A stretch of DNA of 18,462 bases from Pseudomonadota bacterium (GTDB taxonomy: Bacteria; Pseudomonadota; Alphaproteobacteria; Rhizobiales; Xanthobacteraceae). The translations under genes were made by a program, and so were the position numbers. This document shows positions 8,309-16,772 of the stretch, one piece after another. Every line of letters begins with the position of its first letter. Within the stretch, counting starts at the first letter, position 1. The stretch covers positions 1-18,462 of the forward strand of contig JAEZMI010000119.1 of the NCBI GenBank assembly GCA_023414975.1. Reading direction: 5' to 3'. Under the pieces are notes generated by a model. The model ran no database searches, was not told where the DNA came from, and saw only the letters and a program-made list of their open reading frames with translations.

Positions 8309-11227
8309 ATGGGAAATGGCTGGTTGCTTCTCACCGCACTGGCTCTACCCTTCACGGGCGCCCTGCTCGCGGGCTTCCTGCCGACCAACGCGCGTAACAC
8401 CGCCGCCGGCCTCGCAGGCGCCATCGCCGTGGTCGGCTGCGTGATCGTGCTGGTCCTCTATCCGCAGGTGGCGGCGCAGGAGCCGGTGCGGCTGCATCTC
8501 GACTGGCTGCCCATGCTGGGGCTGGATTTCACCCTGCGGCTCGACGGCCTCGCCTGGCTGTTCGCCCTGCTGATCTTCGGCATCGGCGCGCTGGTGGCGC
8601 TGTATGCGCGCTACTACATGTCCCCCGACGATCCCGTTCCACGTTTCTTTTCCTTTCTGCTGGCCTTCATGGGCGCGATGGTCGGCGTGGTCGTGTCGGG
8701 CAACCTCGTCCAGATCGTTTTTTTCTGGGAACTGACCAGCCTCTTCTCCTTCCTGCTGATCGGCTATTGGCACCACAGCGCCACGGCCCGCGATGGCGCG
8801 CGCATGGCGCTCACCATCACGGCTGCGGGCGGGCTATGCTTACTGGTGGGCGTGCTGCTGATCGGGCGGATCGTCGGCAGCTACGATCTCGACGAGGTTC
8901 TGGCCTCGCGGGACCTCATCATCAACAGCGATCTCTACCTGCCGGCGCTGGTGCTGGTCCTGCTCGGCTGTTTTACCAAAAGCGCGCAGTTCCCGTTCCA
9001 TTTTTGGCTGCCGCACGCCATGGCGGCACCGACGCCGGTCTCAGCCTATCTGCACTCGGCGACCATGGTGAAAGCCGGCATCTTCCTGATGATCCGGCTC
9101 TGGCCGGTGCTCACCGCGACCGATGCCTGGTTCTACATCGTCGTGCCCGCCGGCCTCGTCACCTTGCTGCTCGGTGCCTTCGCGGCGATCTACCAGCAGG
9201 ACCTGAAGGGTCTGCTCGCCTATTCGACGATCAGCCATCTCGGCCTCATCACCCTGCTGCTCGGGCTCGGCAGCCCCCTGGCGGCCGTGGCGGCGATCTT
9301 CCACACTCTGAACCACGCCATCTTCAAGGCCTCGCTGTTCATGGCGGTCGGCATCATCGACCACGAGACCGGCACGCGCGACCTGCGCAAGCTCAGCGGG
9401 CTCTTTCGCTACATGCCCTTCACCGGCACACTCGCCATGGTCGCCGCCGCCTCAATGGCCGGCGTGCCGCTGCTCAACGGCTTTATCTCCAAGGAGATGT
9501 TCTTCGCCGAGGCGGTGGCCGATCATACCGGCTCGCTGCTCGACGACAGCCTGCCCTATTGGGCGACCCTTGCGGGCGTGTTCAGCGTTACCTACTCGCT
9601 GCGCTTCATCCTTGGCGTGTTCTTCGGTCCACCCCCGGTGGATCTGCCCAAGATTCCACATGAGCCGGCGCACTGGATGCGCTTCCCCATCGAGCTTCTG
9701 GTGCTGATCTGCCTGCTCATCGGCATCGTCCCCAGCATTACCGTTGGCCCGATGCTGGCGACGACGGTGGAATCGGTGCTGGGCGGCTCCACCCCCTATT
9801 ACAGCCTCGCCCTCTGGCACGGCTTCAACCTGCCGCTGCTGATGAGTTTCATCGCGCTTGGCGGCGGCGTCGTGCTCTATTTCGCCCTGCGCGATTATCT
9901 CGACAGCGGTATTGAGGGGCCGCCGGTGATCCGCGCGCTGAAGGGCCAGCGCATCTTCGAGAAGACCATCGCCACCCTCGCCCTGCAATGGGCGCCGGCC
10001 GCCGAGGCGATGCTGGGCACGCGGCGCCTGCAGCCGCAGATGCGCCTGGTCATGATCCTCGCGATCGTCGCGGCGCTCTCGCCGCTGCTCGTCGGTGGGG
10101 TGGCCGGCGCGGGCTCGCTGATCGGCACACCGGTCGAACCGGCCTTCGCGCTCATGTGGGCGGTCGGCGCGAGTTGCGCCCTCGCCGCGGCTTATCAGGC
10201 GAAGTATCACCGCTTCGCCGCCCTCGTTCTGGTCGGAGGGGCGGGGCTCGTCACATGTCTCACCTTCGTCTGGCTCTCGGCGCCCGACCTCGCGGTGACG
10301 CAGCTGCTGGTCGAAATCGTGACCACGGTACTACTTCTGCTCGGCCTGCGCTGGCTGCCGAAGCGGATCGAGAACGTGTACCCCACGCGCCCGCCCCTGG
10401 CGGTGCTGGTCCGGCGCTATACCGACTTCACGATCGCCACCGCCTTCGGCGGCGCGCTCGCTTTCCTTTCCTATTGCATGATGACCCGGCCGCTCCCGGA
10501 AAGCGTGTCGCGCTTCTTCGTCGAGCGCGCCTATACGGAGGGCGGCGGCACCAACATCGTCAACGTCATCCTGGTCGACTTCCGCGGCTTCGACACGATG
10601 GGCGAAATCGTCGTGCTCTGCCTCGCCGGCCTCACCGTCTTCGCCCTGCTGCGCCGGTTCCGTCCTGCCCCGGAAAGCGAGGAACTGCCGGAGCAGCAGC
10701 GGCTGCAGGACGCCTATGACGATGCCGAGCCGGACCGGGCGCCCGGCGACACGGTGAATGACTACCTGCTCATTCCCCGCCTCATCATGAACTGGATGTT
10801 CCCGGTCATCGCCGTGCTCGCCGTCTATCTCTTCATGCGCGGGCATGATCTGCCGGGCGGCGGCTTCGCGGCGGGCATCACGCTCTCCATCGCCTTCGTC
10901 GTGCAGTATATGGCCAATGGCACCCGCTGGGTGGAGGACCATCTGCGCGTTCTGCCCCTGCGCTGGATGGGGCTCGGCCTGCTCACCGCGGTGGGCACCG
11001 GCGTCGGCTCCTGGGTTTTCGGCTACCCGTTCCTGACCTCGCATTTCCAGTATCTGGACCTGCCGGGCCTCGGGAAAATTCCGCTCGCCAGCGCGCTGCT
11101 GTTCGATCTCGGCGTGTTCGCGCTGGTGGTGGGCGCCACCGTGCTGATCCTGATCGCGCTGGCGCACCAGTCTCTGCGCTCTTCACGCGCGGCGCAGACA
11201 AGCGATGGAGGTGAGCGATGGAGATGA
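8309..11227 (+). CDS. mrpA: Fused MrpA-MrpB subunit of the multisubunit monovalent cation/proton antiporter
   Basis: This is the largest subunit of the Mrp/Pha (CPA3) antiporter, an inner-membrane complex related to complex I that exports Na+ or K+ in exchange for protons. The 972 residues contain a proton-pumping domain like NuoL/ND5 with FFWELTSLFSFLLIGYW (conserved Glu141) and TKSAQFPFHFWLP (Lys224, His231), then HSATMVKAG. The MrpA-specific C-terminal part follows. From about residue 815 comes an MrpB domain, recognised by FMRGHDLPGGGFAAGI. Fusion of A and B is typical of group 2 Mrp systems, including the rhizobial pha operon, and explains the absence of a separate mrpB. The start at 8309 has GGGAGGG about 11 bases upstream. 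It overlaps mrpC. In rhizobia the equivalent gene is called phaA. Confidence 0.95.
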   Translation: MGNGWLLLTALALPFTGALLAGFLPTNARNTAAGLAGAIAVVGCVIVLVLYPQVAAQEPVRLHLDWLPMLGLDFTLRLDGLAWLFALLIFGIGALVALYARYYMSPDDPVPRFFSFLLAFMGAMVGVVVSGNLVQIVFFWELTSLFSFLLIGYWHHSATARDGARMALTITAAGGLCLLVGVLLIGRIVGSYDLDEVLASRDLIINSDLYLPALVLVLLGCFTKSAQFPFHFWLPHAMAAPTPVSAYLHSATMVKAGIFLMIRLWPVLTATDAWFYIVVPAGLVTLLLGAFAAIYQQDLKGLLAYSTISHLGLITLLLGLGSPLAAVAAIFHTLNHAIFKASLFMAVGIIDHETGTRDLRKLSGLFRYMPFTGTLAMVAAASMAGVPLLNGFISKEMFFAEAVADHTGSLLDDSLPYWATLAGVFSVTYSLRFILGVFFGPPPVDLPKIPHEPAHWMRFPIELLVLICLLIGIVPSITVGPMLATTVESVLGGSTPYYSLALWHGFNLPLLMSFIALGGGVVLYFALRDYLDSGIEGPPVIRALKGQRIFEKTIATLALQWAPAAEAMLGTRRLQPQMRLVMILAIVAALSPLLVGGVAGAGSLIGTPVEPAFALMWAVGASCALAAAYQAKYHRFAALVLVGGAGLVTCLTFVWLSAPDLAVTQLLVEIVTTVLLLLGLRWLPKRIENVYPTRPPLAVLVRRYTDFTIATAFGGALAFLSYCMMTRPLPESVSRFFVERAYTEGGGTNIVNVILVDFRGFDTMGEIVVLCLAGLTVFALLRRFRPAPESEELPEQQRLQDAYDDAEPDRAPGDTVNDYLLIPRLIMNWMFPVIAVLAVYLFMRGHDLPGGGFAAGITLSIAFVVQYMANGTRWVEDHLRVLPLRWMGLGLLTAVGTGVGSWVFGYPFLTSHFQYLDLPGLGKIPLASALLFDLGVFALVVGATVLILIALAHQSLRSSRAAQTSDGGERWR

Positions 11228-11559
11228 TCCTGTCCCTCGGCATCGGCATCTTTGCCGCCTCCGGCGTGTGGCTGATCCTGCGCCCACGCACCTATCAGGT
11301 CATCATTGGACTCTCGCTGATCTCCTACGGCGTGAACCTGTTCATCTTCTCGATGGGCCGGGTGAAGCTCGATGCGCCGCCGATCCTCACCAATGGCGGC
11401 GTCGGTGATCCGGCGACCGTGGCCGATCCGCTGCCGCAGGCGCTGGTTCTCACCGCCATCGTCATCGGCTTCGCCATGACCGCGCTTTTTCTCGTCGTGC
11501 TGCTCGCTGCGCGCGGGCGCACCGGCACGGACCATGTCGACGGGCGGGAGGCCGAGTGA
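11218..11559 (+). CDS. mrpC: Antiporter subunit MrpC
   Basis: This 113-residue hydrophobic subunit is homologous to NuoK and has three predicted membrane helices, with a typical N-terminus leading to SGVWLILRPRTYQVIIGLSLISYGVNLFIFSMG. The segment PPILTNGGVGDPATVADPLPQALVLTAIVIGFAMTA is the family signature. GGAGGTGA at 11207-11214 is a strong binding site for the ATG at 11218, which lies inside the end of mrpA (10-base overlap). An ATG two codons later (11224) forms an ATGA overlap and is an alternative. It works only as part of the complex with the other Mrp subunits. Confidence 0.93.
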   Translation: MEMILSLGIGIFAASGVWLILRPRTYQVIIGLSLISYGVNLFIFSMGRVKLDAPPILTNGGVGDPATVADPLPQALVLTAIVIGFAMTALFLVVLLAARGRTGTDHVDGREAE

Positions 11560-13235
11560 TGCACGGCCCGATCGACCATCTTGTTATCGCGCCCATCCTG
11601 CTGCCCCTGGCGGTCGGCGCCTTGATGCTGCTGTTCAGCGAGCGCCGCCGCACGTTCAAGATGGCGCTCAGCCTCGCGACCACCGTGGTTCTGCTCATCA
11701 TCGCCGCCGTTCTGGTGGTGATCGCGGGCACGCCGGTCGGCGACCGCGCCTCGTCCATGATCGTCTACCCGCTGGGCAACTGGCGGCCGCCCTTCGGCAT
11801 CGTGCTGGTGGCGGACCGGCTATCGGCGCTGATGCTGCTGGTGACGGCCGTGCTTGGCTGCGCCACGCTGCTGTTCTCGCTGGCGCGCTGGCACCAGTCG
11901 GGGCCGCGCTTCTACACGCTGTTCCTGTTCCTTCTGACCGGCCTCAACGGCGCCTTTCTCACCGGTGACTTGTTCAACCTGTTCGTCTTTTTCGAAATCC
12001 TGCTTGCTGCCTCCTACGGCCTGGTGCTGCACGGATCCGGCACCGCGCGCGTGCGGGCGGGGCTGCATTACATCCCGATCAATCTCGTCGCCTCCTCGCT
12101 TTTCCTCGTCGGTGTGAGCCTGATCTATGGCGTCACCGGCACGCTCAACATGGCGGATATCGGCCGGATGGTGCCGGCGTTGCCCGGCGAGTCGCGCGCG
12201 CTGTTCGAAATCGGCGCGGGCATCCTCGGCGTGGCCTTTCTGGTAAAGGCCGGCATGTGGCCGCTCAGCTTCTGGCTGCCAACCACTTATGCGGCCGCGA
12301 GCACGCCGGTTGCGGCGATGTTCGCCATCATGACCAAGGTGGGCATCTATGTGATCCTGCGCCTGTTTCTGCTGTCCTTCGGCGATGAGGCAGGCGCGTC
12401 GGCGGGTTTCGGCGACGAGTGGCTTTATTTCGGCGGCATGGCGACCATGGCCTTCGGCGCCATCGGCGTGCTGGCCTCCCAGTCGCTGCAGCGCATGGGC
12501 GGCTACAGCGTGCTGGTCTCATCCGGCACGCTGCTCGCGGCGATCGGCACCGGCAACAGCGCCGCCGTCTCCGGCGCCCTGTTCTATCTGGTGACGTCGA
12601 CCCTCGCCATTTCCGCCTATTTCCTTCTCGTGGAACTGGTCGAGCGCGGGCAGCAGGCCGGCGCGGATGTGCTGGCCGTGTCGCAGGAACTGTTCGGCGA
12701 TCCTGACGAGGACCTCGATGAGGAGGAAGAGGAAGTGGGCGTCGCCATTCCCGCCACCATCGCCGTCCTCGGCGGCGCCTTCGTCGCCTGCACCGTCCTG
12801 CTCGCCGGCCTGCCCCCGCTCTCCGGCTTCATCGCCAAATTCGCCATGCTTTCCGCGGTGTTGAACGAGGCGGGGCGGATCGGCGCGGAGGACTGGGCGT
12901 TCGTTGCGCTGCTCATCCTGTCCGGCTTCACCACGCTCATCGCCATGAGCCGCTCCGGCATACGGGCGCTGTGGGTACCGTCGGAAGGCAGCATTCCGCG
13001 CGTGCGCGCGATCGAGGCCGTCCCGGTGGCGGCGCTGCTGTTCATCTGCGTCGGTCTCACCGTCCTCGGCGGGCCGGCGATGCGCTACATGGAAGCGACC
13101 ACGCAGGTGCTGTACTGGCCGCAGATCTATGCGCAGGATGTGCTGGGCACGGGAGCGCCCATCCGTCTGACGCCAGGCACCACCTCGGCCGGCGGGGCGC
13201 CGGTCACGGGCGTCACCGAAGGGGGCGCGCCATGA
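11559..13235 (+). CDS. mrpD: Antiporter subunit MrpD
   Basis: This second large complex I-like subunit is related to NuoN/NuoM. Its 558 residues contain FFEILLAASYGLVLHG with the conserved Glu and FLVKAGMWPLSFWLPTTYAAASTPVAAMFAIMTKVG with the conserved Lys residues of the proton path. A strongly acidic loop (GDPDEDLDEEEEEVG, about residues 380-394) precedes a later helix; similar acidic loops occur in alphaproteobacterial PhaD proteins. The ATG at 11559 overlaps the mrpC stop as TGATG; a GTG one codon earlier is possible, and GGGAGG lies upstream. The C-terminus is a flexible Gly/Thr/Pro-rich tail. It overlaps mrpE by ATGA. Confidence 0.94.
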   Translation: MHGPIDHLVIAPILLPLAVGALMLLFSERRRTFKMALSLATTVVLLIIAAVLVVIAGTPVGDRASSMIVYPLGNWRPPFGIVLVADRLSALMLLVTAVLGCATLLFSLARWHQSGPRFYTLFLFLLTGLNGAFLTGDLFNLFVFFEILLAASYGLVLHGSGTARVRAGLHYIPINLVASSLFLVGVSLIYGVTGTLNMADIGRMVPALPGESRALFEIGAGILGVAFLVKAGMWPLSFWLPTTYAAASTPVAAMFAIMTKVGIYVILRLFLLSFGDEAGASAGFGDEWLYFGGMATMAFGAIGVLASQSLQRMGGYSVLVSSGTLLAAIGTGNSAAVSGALFYLVTSTLAISAYFLLVELVERGQQAGADVLAVSQELFGDPDEDLDEEEEEVGVAIPATIAVLGGAFVACTVLLAGLPPLSGFIAKFAMLSAVLNEAGRIGAEDWAFVALLILSGFTTLIAMSRSGIRALWVPSEGSIPRVRAIEAVPVAALLFICVGLTVLGGPAMRYMEATTQVLYWPQIYAQDVLGTGAPIRLTPGTTSAGGAPVTGVTEGGAP

Positions 13236-13729
13236 GCCTGATCCGTCGCGTCATCCCGTTTCCGCTGCTGTTTCTGGCACTTGTCGTGATGTGGCTGCTG
13301 CTGAAGCAGAGCATCGCGCCGGCGACCGTGCTGTTCGGCGCGCTGGTGGCACTTGGCGGCACCTGGGCGATGGTGGCGCTCGACCCGCCCCCCGCGCGGC
13401 TGAGGCGGCCGCTGGCCGCGCTCCAGCTCGCCGGGCGGGTGTTCATCGACGTGTTCCGCTCCAATCTGGCGGTCGGGAGGATCATCCTGGGCGGGGCGGA
13501 GCGGCGGACCCATGCGGGCTTCATGACGCTCAGGCTCGACATGACCGACCGCTATGGCCTTGCCGTCCTCGCCATCATCATGACCTGCACGCCGGGCACG
13601 CAATGGGTGCATTACGACCCGGTGCGCGGCACGCTTTTGCTGCATGTGCTTGATCTTGTTGACGAACTCGAATGGGCCGATCTCATCAAGCTGCGCTACG
13701 AAGCGCTGCTGCGGGAGATTTTCGAATGA
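13232..13729 (+). CDS. mrpE: Antiporter subunit MrpE
   Basis: This 165-residue subunit has N-terminal membrane helices (LFLALVVMWLLLKQSIAPATVLFGALVALGG) and a cytoplasmic C-terminal part with the family block IMTCTPGTQWVHYDPVRGTLLLHVLD. MrpE has no complex I homologue and is needed for assembly or full activity in characterised Mrp systems. Its ATG overlaps the mrpD stop (ATGA), so it is translationally coupled. A longer reading in the same frame starts inside mrpD and is not meaningful. Confidence 0.93.
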   Translation: MSLIRRVIPFPLLFLALVVMWLLLKQSIAPATVLFGALVALGGTWAMVALDPPPARLRRPLAALQLAGRVFIDVFRSNLAVGRIILGGAERRTHAGFMTLRLDMTDRYGLAVLAIIMTCTPGTQWVHYDPVRGTLLLHVLDLVDELEWADLIKLRYEALLREIFE

Positions 13730-14007
13730 ACATACTCATCCTCAGCTGGGCACTGACCTTCGCGCAGGTCTTGATCGCCGTCTCGATGGGGCTGTGCCTG
13801 GTGCGCTTCCTGCGGGGTCCGAGGGCGCAGGACCGCATTCTCGGGCTCGACACGCTCTATGTGAACGCCATGCTGATGCTCATCACCATTGGTATCGGCT
13901 CGGGCACGACACTCTACTTCGAGGCGGCGCTGCTCATCGGGACACTGGGCTTCGTCGCCACCGTCGCCATGGCTAAGTTCTTGATGCGTGGGGAGGTTAT
14001 CGAATGA
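13726..14007 (+). CDS. mrpF: Antiporter subunit MrpF
   Basis: This is a 93-residue protein with three predicted membrane helices. The family core FLRGPRAQDRILGLDTLYVNAMLMLI is clear, and the end EAALLIGTLGFVATVAMAKFL is typical. The ATG at 13726 overlaps the mrpE stop (ATGA); upstream in-frame codons lie inside mrpE and are excluded. It belongs to the membrane complex encoded by the operon. Confidence 0.93.
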   Translation: MNILILSWALTFAQVLIAVSMGLCLVRFLRGPRAQDRILGLDTLYVNAMLMLITIGIGSGTTLYFEAALLIGTLGFVATVAMAKFLMRGEVIE

Positions 14008-14369
14008 GCGACGCTCCCGACCTGCCGCTCTGGGCGGCGCTGCTCGTGTCGGTGCTCGTCGTCGCGGGCGCCGTCATCGCCCTCATCGGCTCCATCGGCC
14101 TGCTTCGGCTACCGGACTTCTATTCCCGCGTGCACGCCCCGTCGCTGGCGGCGACGCTCGGGACGGGCTGTCTGCTTGTGGGATCGATGGTCTGCTTTTC
14201 GGTGCTGCAGGGACGGATGCTCGTGCATGAAGTGCTGATCGCGCTGTTCCTGACCATCACCACGCCAGTCACGCTGATGCTGCTGGCGCGGGCCTCGCTC
14301 TACCGCGACCGGGTGGAAGGCAATGGAGCCGCGCCGGAGCGCGACCCGGAACCCATTGATATCGCTTGA
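14004..14369 (+). CDS. mrpG: Antiporter subunit MrpG
   Basis: This 121-residue protein has three predicted membrane helices and the family signature GSIGLLRLPDFYSRVHAPSLAATLGTG. It is the last gene of the operon and overlaps mrpF by ATGA. The C-terminus is hydrophilic and acidic. It converges on a small minus-strand gene with only three bases between the stops, and I see no terminator hairpin between them. All subunits A/B to G are present and intact, so the antiporter is predicted to be functional. Whether it prefers Na+ or K+ cannot be read from the sequence. Confidence 0.93.
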   Translation: MSDAPDLPLWAALLVSVLVVAGAVIALIGSIGLLRLPDFYSRVHAPSLAATLGTGCLLVGSMVCFSVLQGRMLVHEVLIALFLTITTPVTLMLLARASLYRDRVEGNGAAPERDPEPIDIA

Positions 14370-14372
14370 TAA

Positions 14373-14630
14373 TCAGCGCCGCGGATCTTCCGATTCCTGC
14401 GGCGTGCCGTCCTTGGAGCCGTCCACGGTCTGAAGGGTATCGGCTTCGAAACGGCCGCCGGTGCGCTCGTTGCGGGCGCCGTCCTTGGGGTCCTTGTCGT
14501 TACGGATCTCGCCCAGCGGCGGCGCCTTGGGGTCGCTCACATCGGTGAGGCGATCATCGAGAACCGCGTCCACATTCGCGGGATCGACGACGACCGGGTT
14601 CTGGTCGAGGGTGCGCGGGTCGCGGACCAT
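14373..14630 (-). CDS. Acidic, disordered 85-residue hypothetical protein
   Basis: I do not recognise a family. The protein has 15 Asp among 85 residues, many Pro, Arg, Asn and Gly, and no Cys, Trp, Tyr or His, so it is probably intrinsically disordered and soluble. A short segment (NPVVVDPANVDAVLDDRLTDVSDP, written here only as residues 11-34) is its most hydrophobic part. The ATG at 14630 has GGAG 8 bases upstream; longer readings in this frame run into the neighbouring regulator gene and are excluded. It is 65 bases downstream of the sigma-54 activator on the same strand and convergent with mrpG. A hairpin touches its binding site. Confidence 0.6.
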   Translation of the reverse strand: MVRDPRTLDQNPVVVDPANVDAVLDDRLTDVSDPKAPPLGEIRNDKDPKDGARNERTGGRFEADTLQTVDGSKDGTPQESEDPRR

Positions 14631-14640
14631 GTGCTTGTCT

Positions 14641-14663
14641 CCATTGGTGTTTTTCCACCATGG
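14641..14663 (-). promoter_or_regulatory. Hairpin overlapping the ribosome binding site of the 85-residue protein
   Basis: CCAT-GGTG (14641-14644, 14646-14649, with T14645 bulged) pairs with CACCATGG (14656-14663) around TTTTTC. On the minus-strand transcript the 3' arm covers the first two bases of the GGAG ribosome binding site (14642-14639). This could modulate translation or mark an upstream boundary; it may also be incidental. Confidence 0.3.
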
Positions 14664-14665
14664 CA

Positions 14666-14681
14666 ACGGCCGGCGGGCCGT
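14666..14681 (-). terminator. Weak hairpin after the sigma-54 activator gene
   Basis: ACGGCC (14666-14671) and GGCCGT (14676-14681) form a 6-bp stem with loop GGCG, 15 bases past the activator stop. No U-tract follows on the minus-strand transcript, so readthrough into the 85-residue gene is likely. Confidence 0.25.
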
Positions 14682-14695
14682 GTTGTTCCCGCGCC

Positions 14696-16615
14696 TCAGG
14701 CGTTCAGGACGCGGCGGTAGAGGGTCGAGCGGTTGACGCCGAGACGGCGCGCGGCCTGCGAGACATTGCCGCCGCAGGCTTCCAGCGCCCGCCGCATGGC
14801 CTCCACGGTAAGCGCGTCGAGGCTGCCGGAGTGCCTGGCGTGTGAGTGCAGTGTGGTGGACGATGTGTCCAAATGCGCCCCCGATGAGGCCGATGGATCG
14901 GGCTCGCAGATGTCCGGCGGCAGCATCTCCGGCCCGACCGGGCAATCGGGGTCGGCGAGGGCCGCGAGAGCGCGCAGCGTGCCGGCGAGCTGACGAAAAT
15001 TGCCGGGCCACTCACAGGCCGCCAGCCGGGAGAGACAGGCGGGCGACAAGGTGAGCCGTTCATCCGGCACCAGGCGCCGCCAAAGCTCGGTGATCACCCC
15101 CGCCCGGTCGTCGAAGCGGCGCAGCGGGGAGAGCTCGACCGTGTAATGGGCGATGCGGAAATAGAGGTCGGAGCGGAAGCTGCCGGCGGCCACCAGGGCG
15201 CGCAGGTCACGATGGGTGGCGCAGAGCAGGGCGACGTCCACCCGCACCGGCCGCCCGCCGCCGAGCGGGGCGATCTCGCGCTCCTGCAACACACGCAGCA
15301 GGCGGGACTGGAGGGCGAGCGGCATGTCGCCGATCTCGTCGAGGAACAGCACGCCGCCATCGGCCTCGCGCAGCAGGCCCTTGCGGCCCTGCCGGCGGGC
15401 GCCGGTGAAGGCGCCGTCCTCATAGCCGAACAGCTCGGATTCGATCAGCGTCTCCGGGATCGCCGCGCAATTGACCGCGACGAAGGGACCGCCGGCACGG
15501 GAACTGCGCCGGTGGATGTCGTGCGCCACCATCTCCTTGCCCGTTCCGGTCTCCCCCCGGATAAGGACCGGCACGTCCGCCTCCACCATGCGCACGGCGC
15601 GGTCGATCAATGCGCGGTCCGCCGGCCGCAGCAGCGGCCCCGTCTCCGGCGCGCGGCGCGGCGGGAGGGGCGCGCCGCGTCCCTCGCCGGGGCGGGCGGC
15701 ACCCACGCCGCTACCCGGCGCGTCGAGCCGGGCATAAAGCGGGCGGCCGTCCGGCCCGCGCAGGAGATGCGGCCCGCCATCGGCGCGCGGCATCCTCTCG
15801 AAGAACTCGCCGGCGCGCCGGGCGCCGAGGGCGGACCAGTCCGCGCCGATGAGCTCCAGCCCGGCGCGGCTCGCCGCCACCAGCCGGTCGTCCTCGAACA
15901 CCAGCACGCCCTCGCGCGCGGTGCCGAGCAAGGCCCGATCGGCCTGAAAACGCAGCACGCGCCGGCCGGCGAAATCCTCGTCGAAGAAGCGGTGCTCGAT
16001 CTGCTCCACCGCCATGCGCACCAGCCCGAGGGCATGGCGATGATCAACCGCCGCCGGGCCGGACAGATCCAGTGCGCCGACCATGCGGCCATAGGGATCG
16101 ACGATGGGGGCGGCCGAACAGCTGAGAATGCCGTGCGGGTCGTAATAATGCTCGCCGCCATGGACGGAGATCGGCCGGCCCTCCACCAGAGCCGTACCCA
16201 CAGCATTGGTGCCGGTGGAGCTTTCGCCCCAGAACACGCCGGGCCGCAGGGCCACCTGCGCGGCGCGGGCGGCGAAATCGGCATGGCCGAGCGTGTCGAG
16301 GATCAGGCCGTCGGCATCGGTGAGGATGACGACGCAGCCGGTCTGCATGGCGTCGGCATAAAGGCTTTCGATCTCCGGCCGGCACAGGCGGCGCAGCTTT
16401 TCGTGACGCTCGGCCACCTCGCGCAATTCGCGCCCCGTCATGGGTTCGAGCCGCGGCAGGGCGGCATTGTCGAGCCCGCGCGCCGCGCAGCGCTGCCAGG
16501 AGCGCAGGATCGGCTCCGGCAGCGCGGAAGCGACAAGCGGCCCCTCCGCGCGGCCCTGAAGGAAGAACTGCTTGCGGGCCGCCAGGACGGCCCGAGGCGT
16601 CGGCTCCGTGCGCAT
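14696..16615 (-). CDS. AcoR-like sigma-54-dependent transcriptional activator
   Basis: This 639-residue enhancer-binding protein remodels sigma-54 RNA polymerase by ATP hydrolysis. From the ATG at 16615, residues about 75-210 form a GAF-type sensory region of the AcoR class (GVFWGESSTGTNAVGTALVEG, GGEHYYD, CSAAPIVDPYGRMVGALDLSG). The AAA+ domain has Walker A GETGTGKE (354-361), the sigma-54 contact loop GAFTGA (401-406) and Walker B GVLFLDEIGD (421-430). A Fis-type helix-turn-helix ends the protein (607-639, NVSQAARRLGVNRSTLYRR). GGGAGGA just upstream fixes this start; 15 further upstream codons are open but lack support. It is divergent from the aldehyde dehydrogenase, whose promoter is of sigma-54 type. 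AcoR relatives sense acetoin, alcohols or aldehydes; the ligand here is inferred only from the neighbour. There is no receiver domain, so no phosphorylation is expected. Confidence 0.92.
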   Translation of the reverse strand: MRTEPTPRAVLAARKQFFLQGRAEGPLVASALPEPILRSWQRCAARGLDNAALPRLEPMTGRELREVAERHEKLRRLCRPEIESLYADAMQTGCVVILTDADGLILDTLGHADFAARAAQVALRPGVFWGESSTGTNAVGTALVEGRPISVHGGEHYYDPHGILSCSAAPIVDPYGRMVGALDLSGPAAVDHRHALGLVRMAVEQIEHRFFDEDFAGRRVLRFQADRALLGTAREGVLVFEDDRLVAASRAGLELIGADWSALGARRAGEFFERMPRADGGPHLLRGPDGRPLYARLDAPGSGVGAARPGEGRGAPLPPRRAPETGPLLRPADRALIDRAVRMVEADVPVLIRGETGTGKEMVAHDIHRRSSRAGGPFVAVNCAAIPETLIESELFGYEDGAFTGARRQGRKGLLREADGGVLFLDEIGDMPLALQSRLLRVLQEREIAPLGGGRPVRVDVALLCATHRDLRALVAAGSFRSDLYFRIAHYTVELSPLRRFDDRAGVITELWRRLVPDERLTLSPACLSRLAACEWPGNFRQLAGTLRALAALADPDCPVGPEMLPPDICEPDPSASSGAHLDTSSTTLHSHARHSGSLDALTVEAMRRALEACGGNVSQAARRLGVNRSTLYRRVLNA

Positions 16616-16629
16616 GCGATCCTCCCGTG

Positions 16630-16655
16630 TGTTGCTTTTTGCAACACGTGTCGCA
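16630..16655. promoter_or_regulatory. Probable upstream activating sequence for the AcoR-like activator
   Basis: GTGTTGC-TTTTT-GCAACAC (16630-16648) is a perfect 7-bp inverted repeat with a 5-base spacer. It is joined directly to a third half-site, GTGTCGC (16649-16655), making a second, near-perfect dyad GCAACACGTGTCGC. The spacing and symmetry suit a Fis-type dimer. It lies about 150 bp upstream of the -24 element of the aldehyde dehydrogenase promoter, a usual enhancer distance, and 15 bases before the activator's own start codon, which suggests autoregulation too. Confidence 0.7.
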
Positions 16656-16772
16656 GGCATTGTTGTTCTATACGACAGTTTCTACCAAGTTTTCCCGCCC
16701 CGTCCAGCGGTATCGCCGTGGCACGTCTGCGTGATGAGGACATGCGCCTTTCGATTCAATATTTTCCCGCAT

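Noticed and set aside
10750..11227. Missing mrpB gene
   Set aside because: The MrpB domain is present as the C-terminal part of the mrpA product, the usual group 2 arrangement.
12698..12742. Acidic run in mrpD as a frameshift or insertion
   Set aside because: The frame is intact on both sides and comparable acidic loops are known in alphaproteobacterial MrpD/PhaD proteins.
14631..15011. N-terminal extension of the 85-residue protein
   Set aside because: It lies inside the sigma-54 activator gene in another frame; the ATG at 14630 has its own ribosome binding site.
16756..16765. IHF binding site between enhancer and sigma-54 promoter
   Set aside because: The AT-rich stretch fits the IHF consensus poorly, so it is mentioned only as a possible bend and not annotated.
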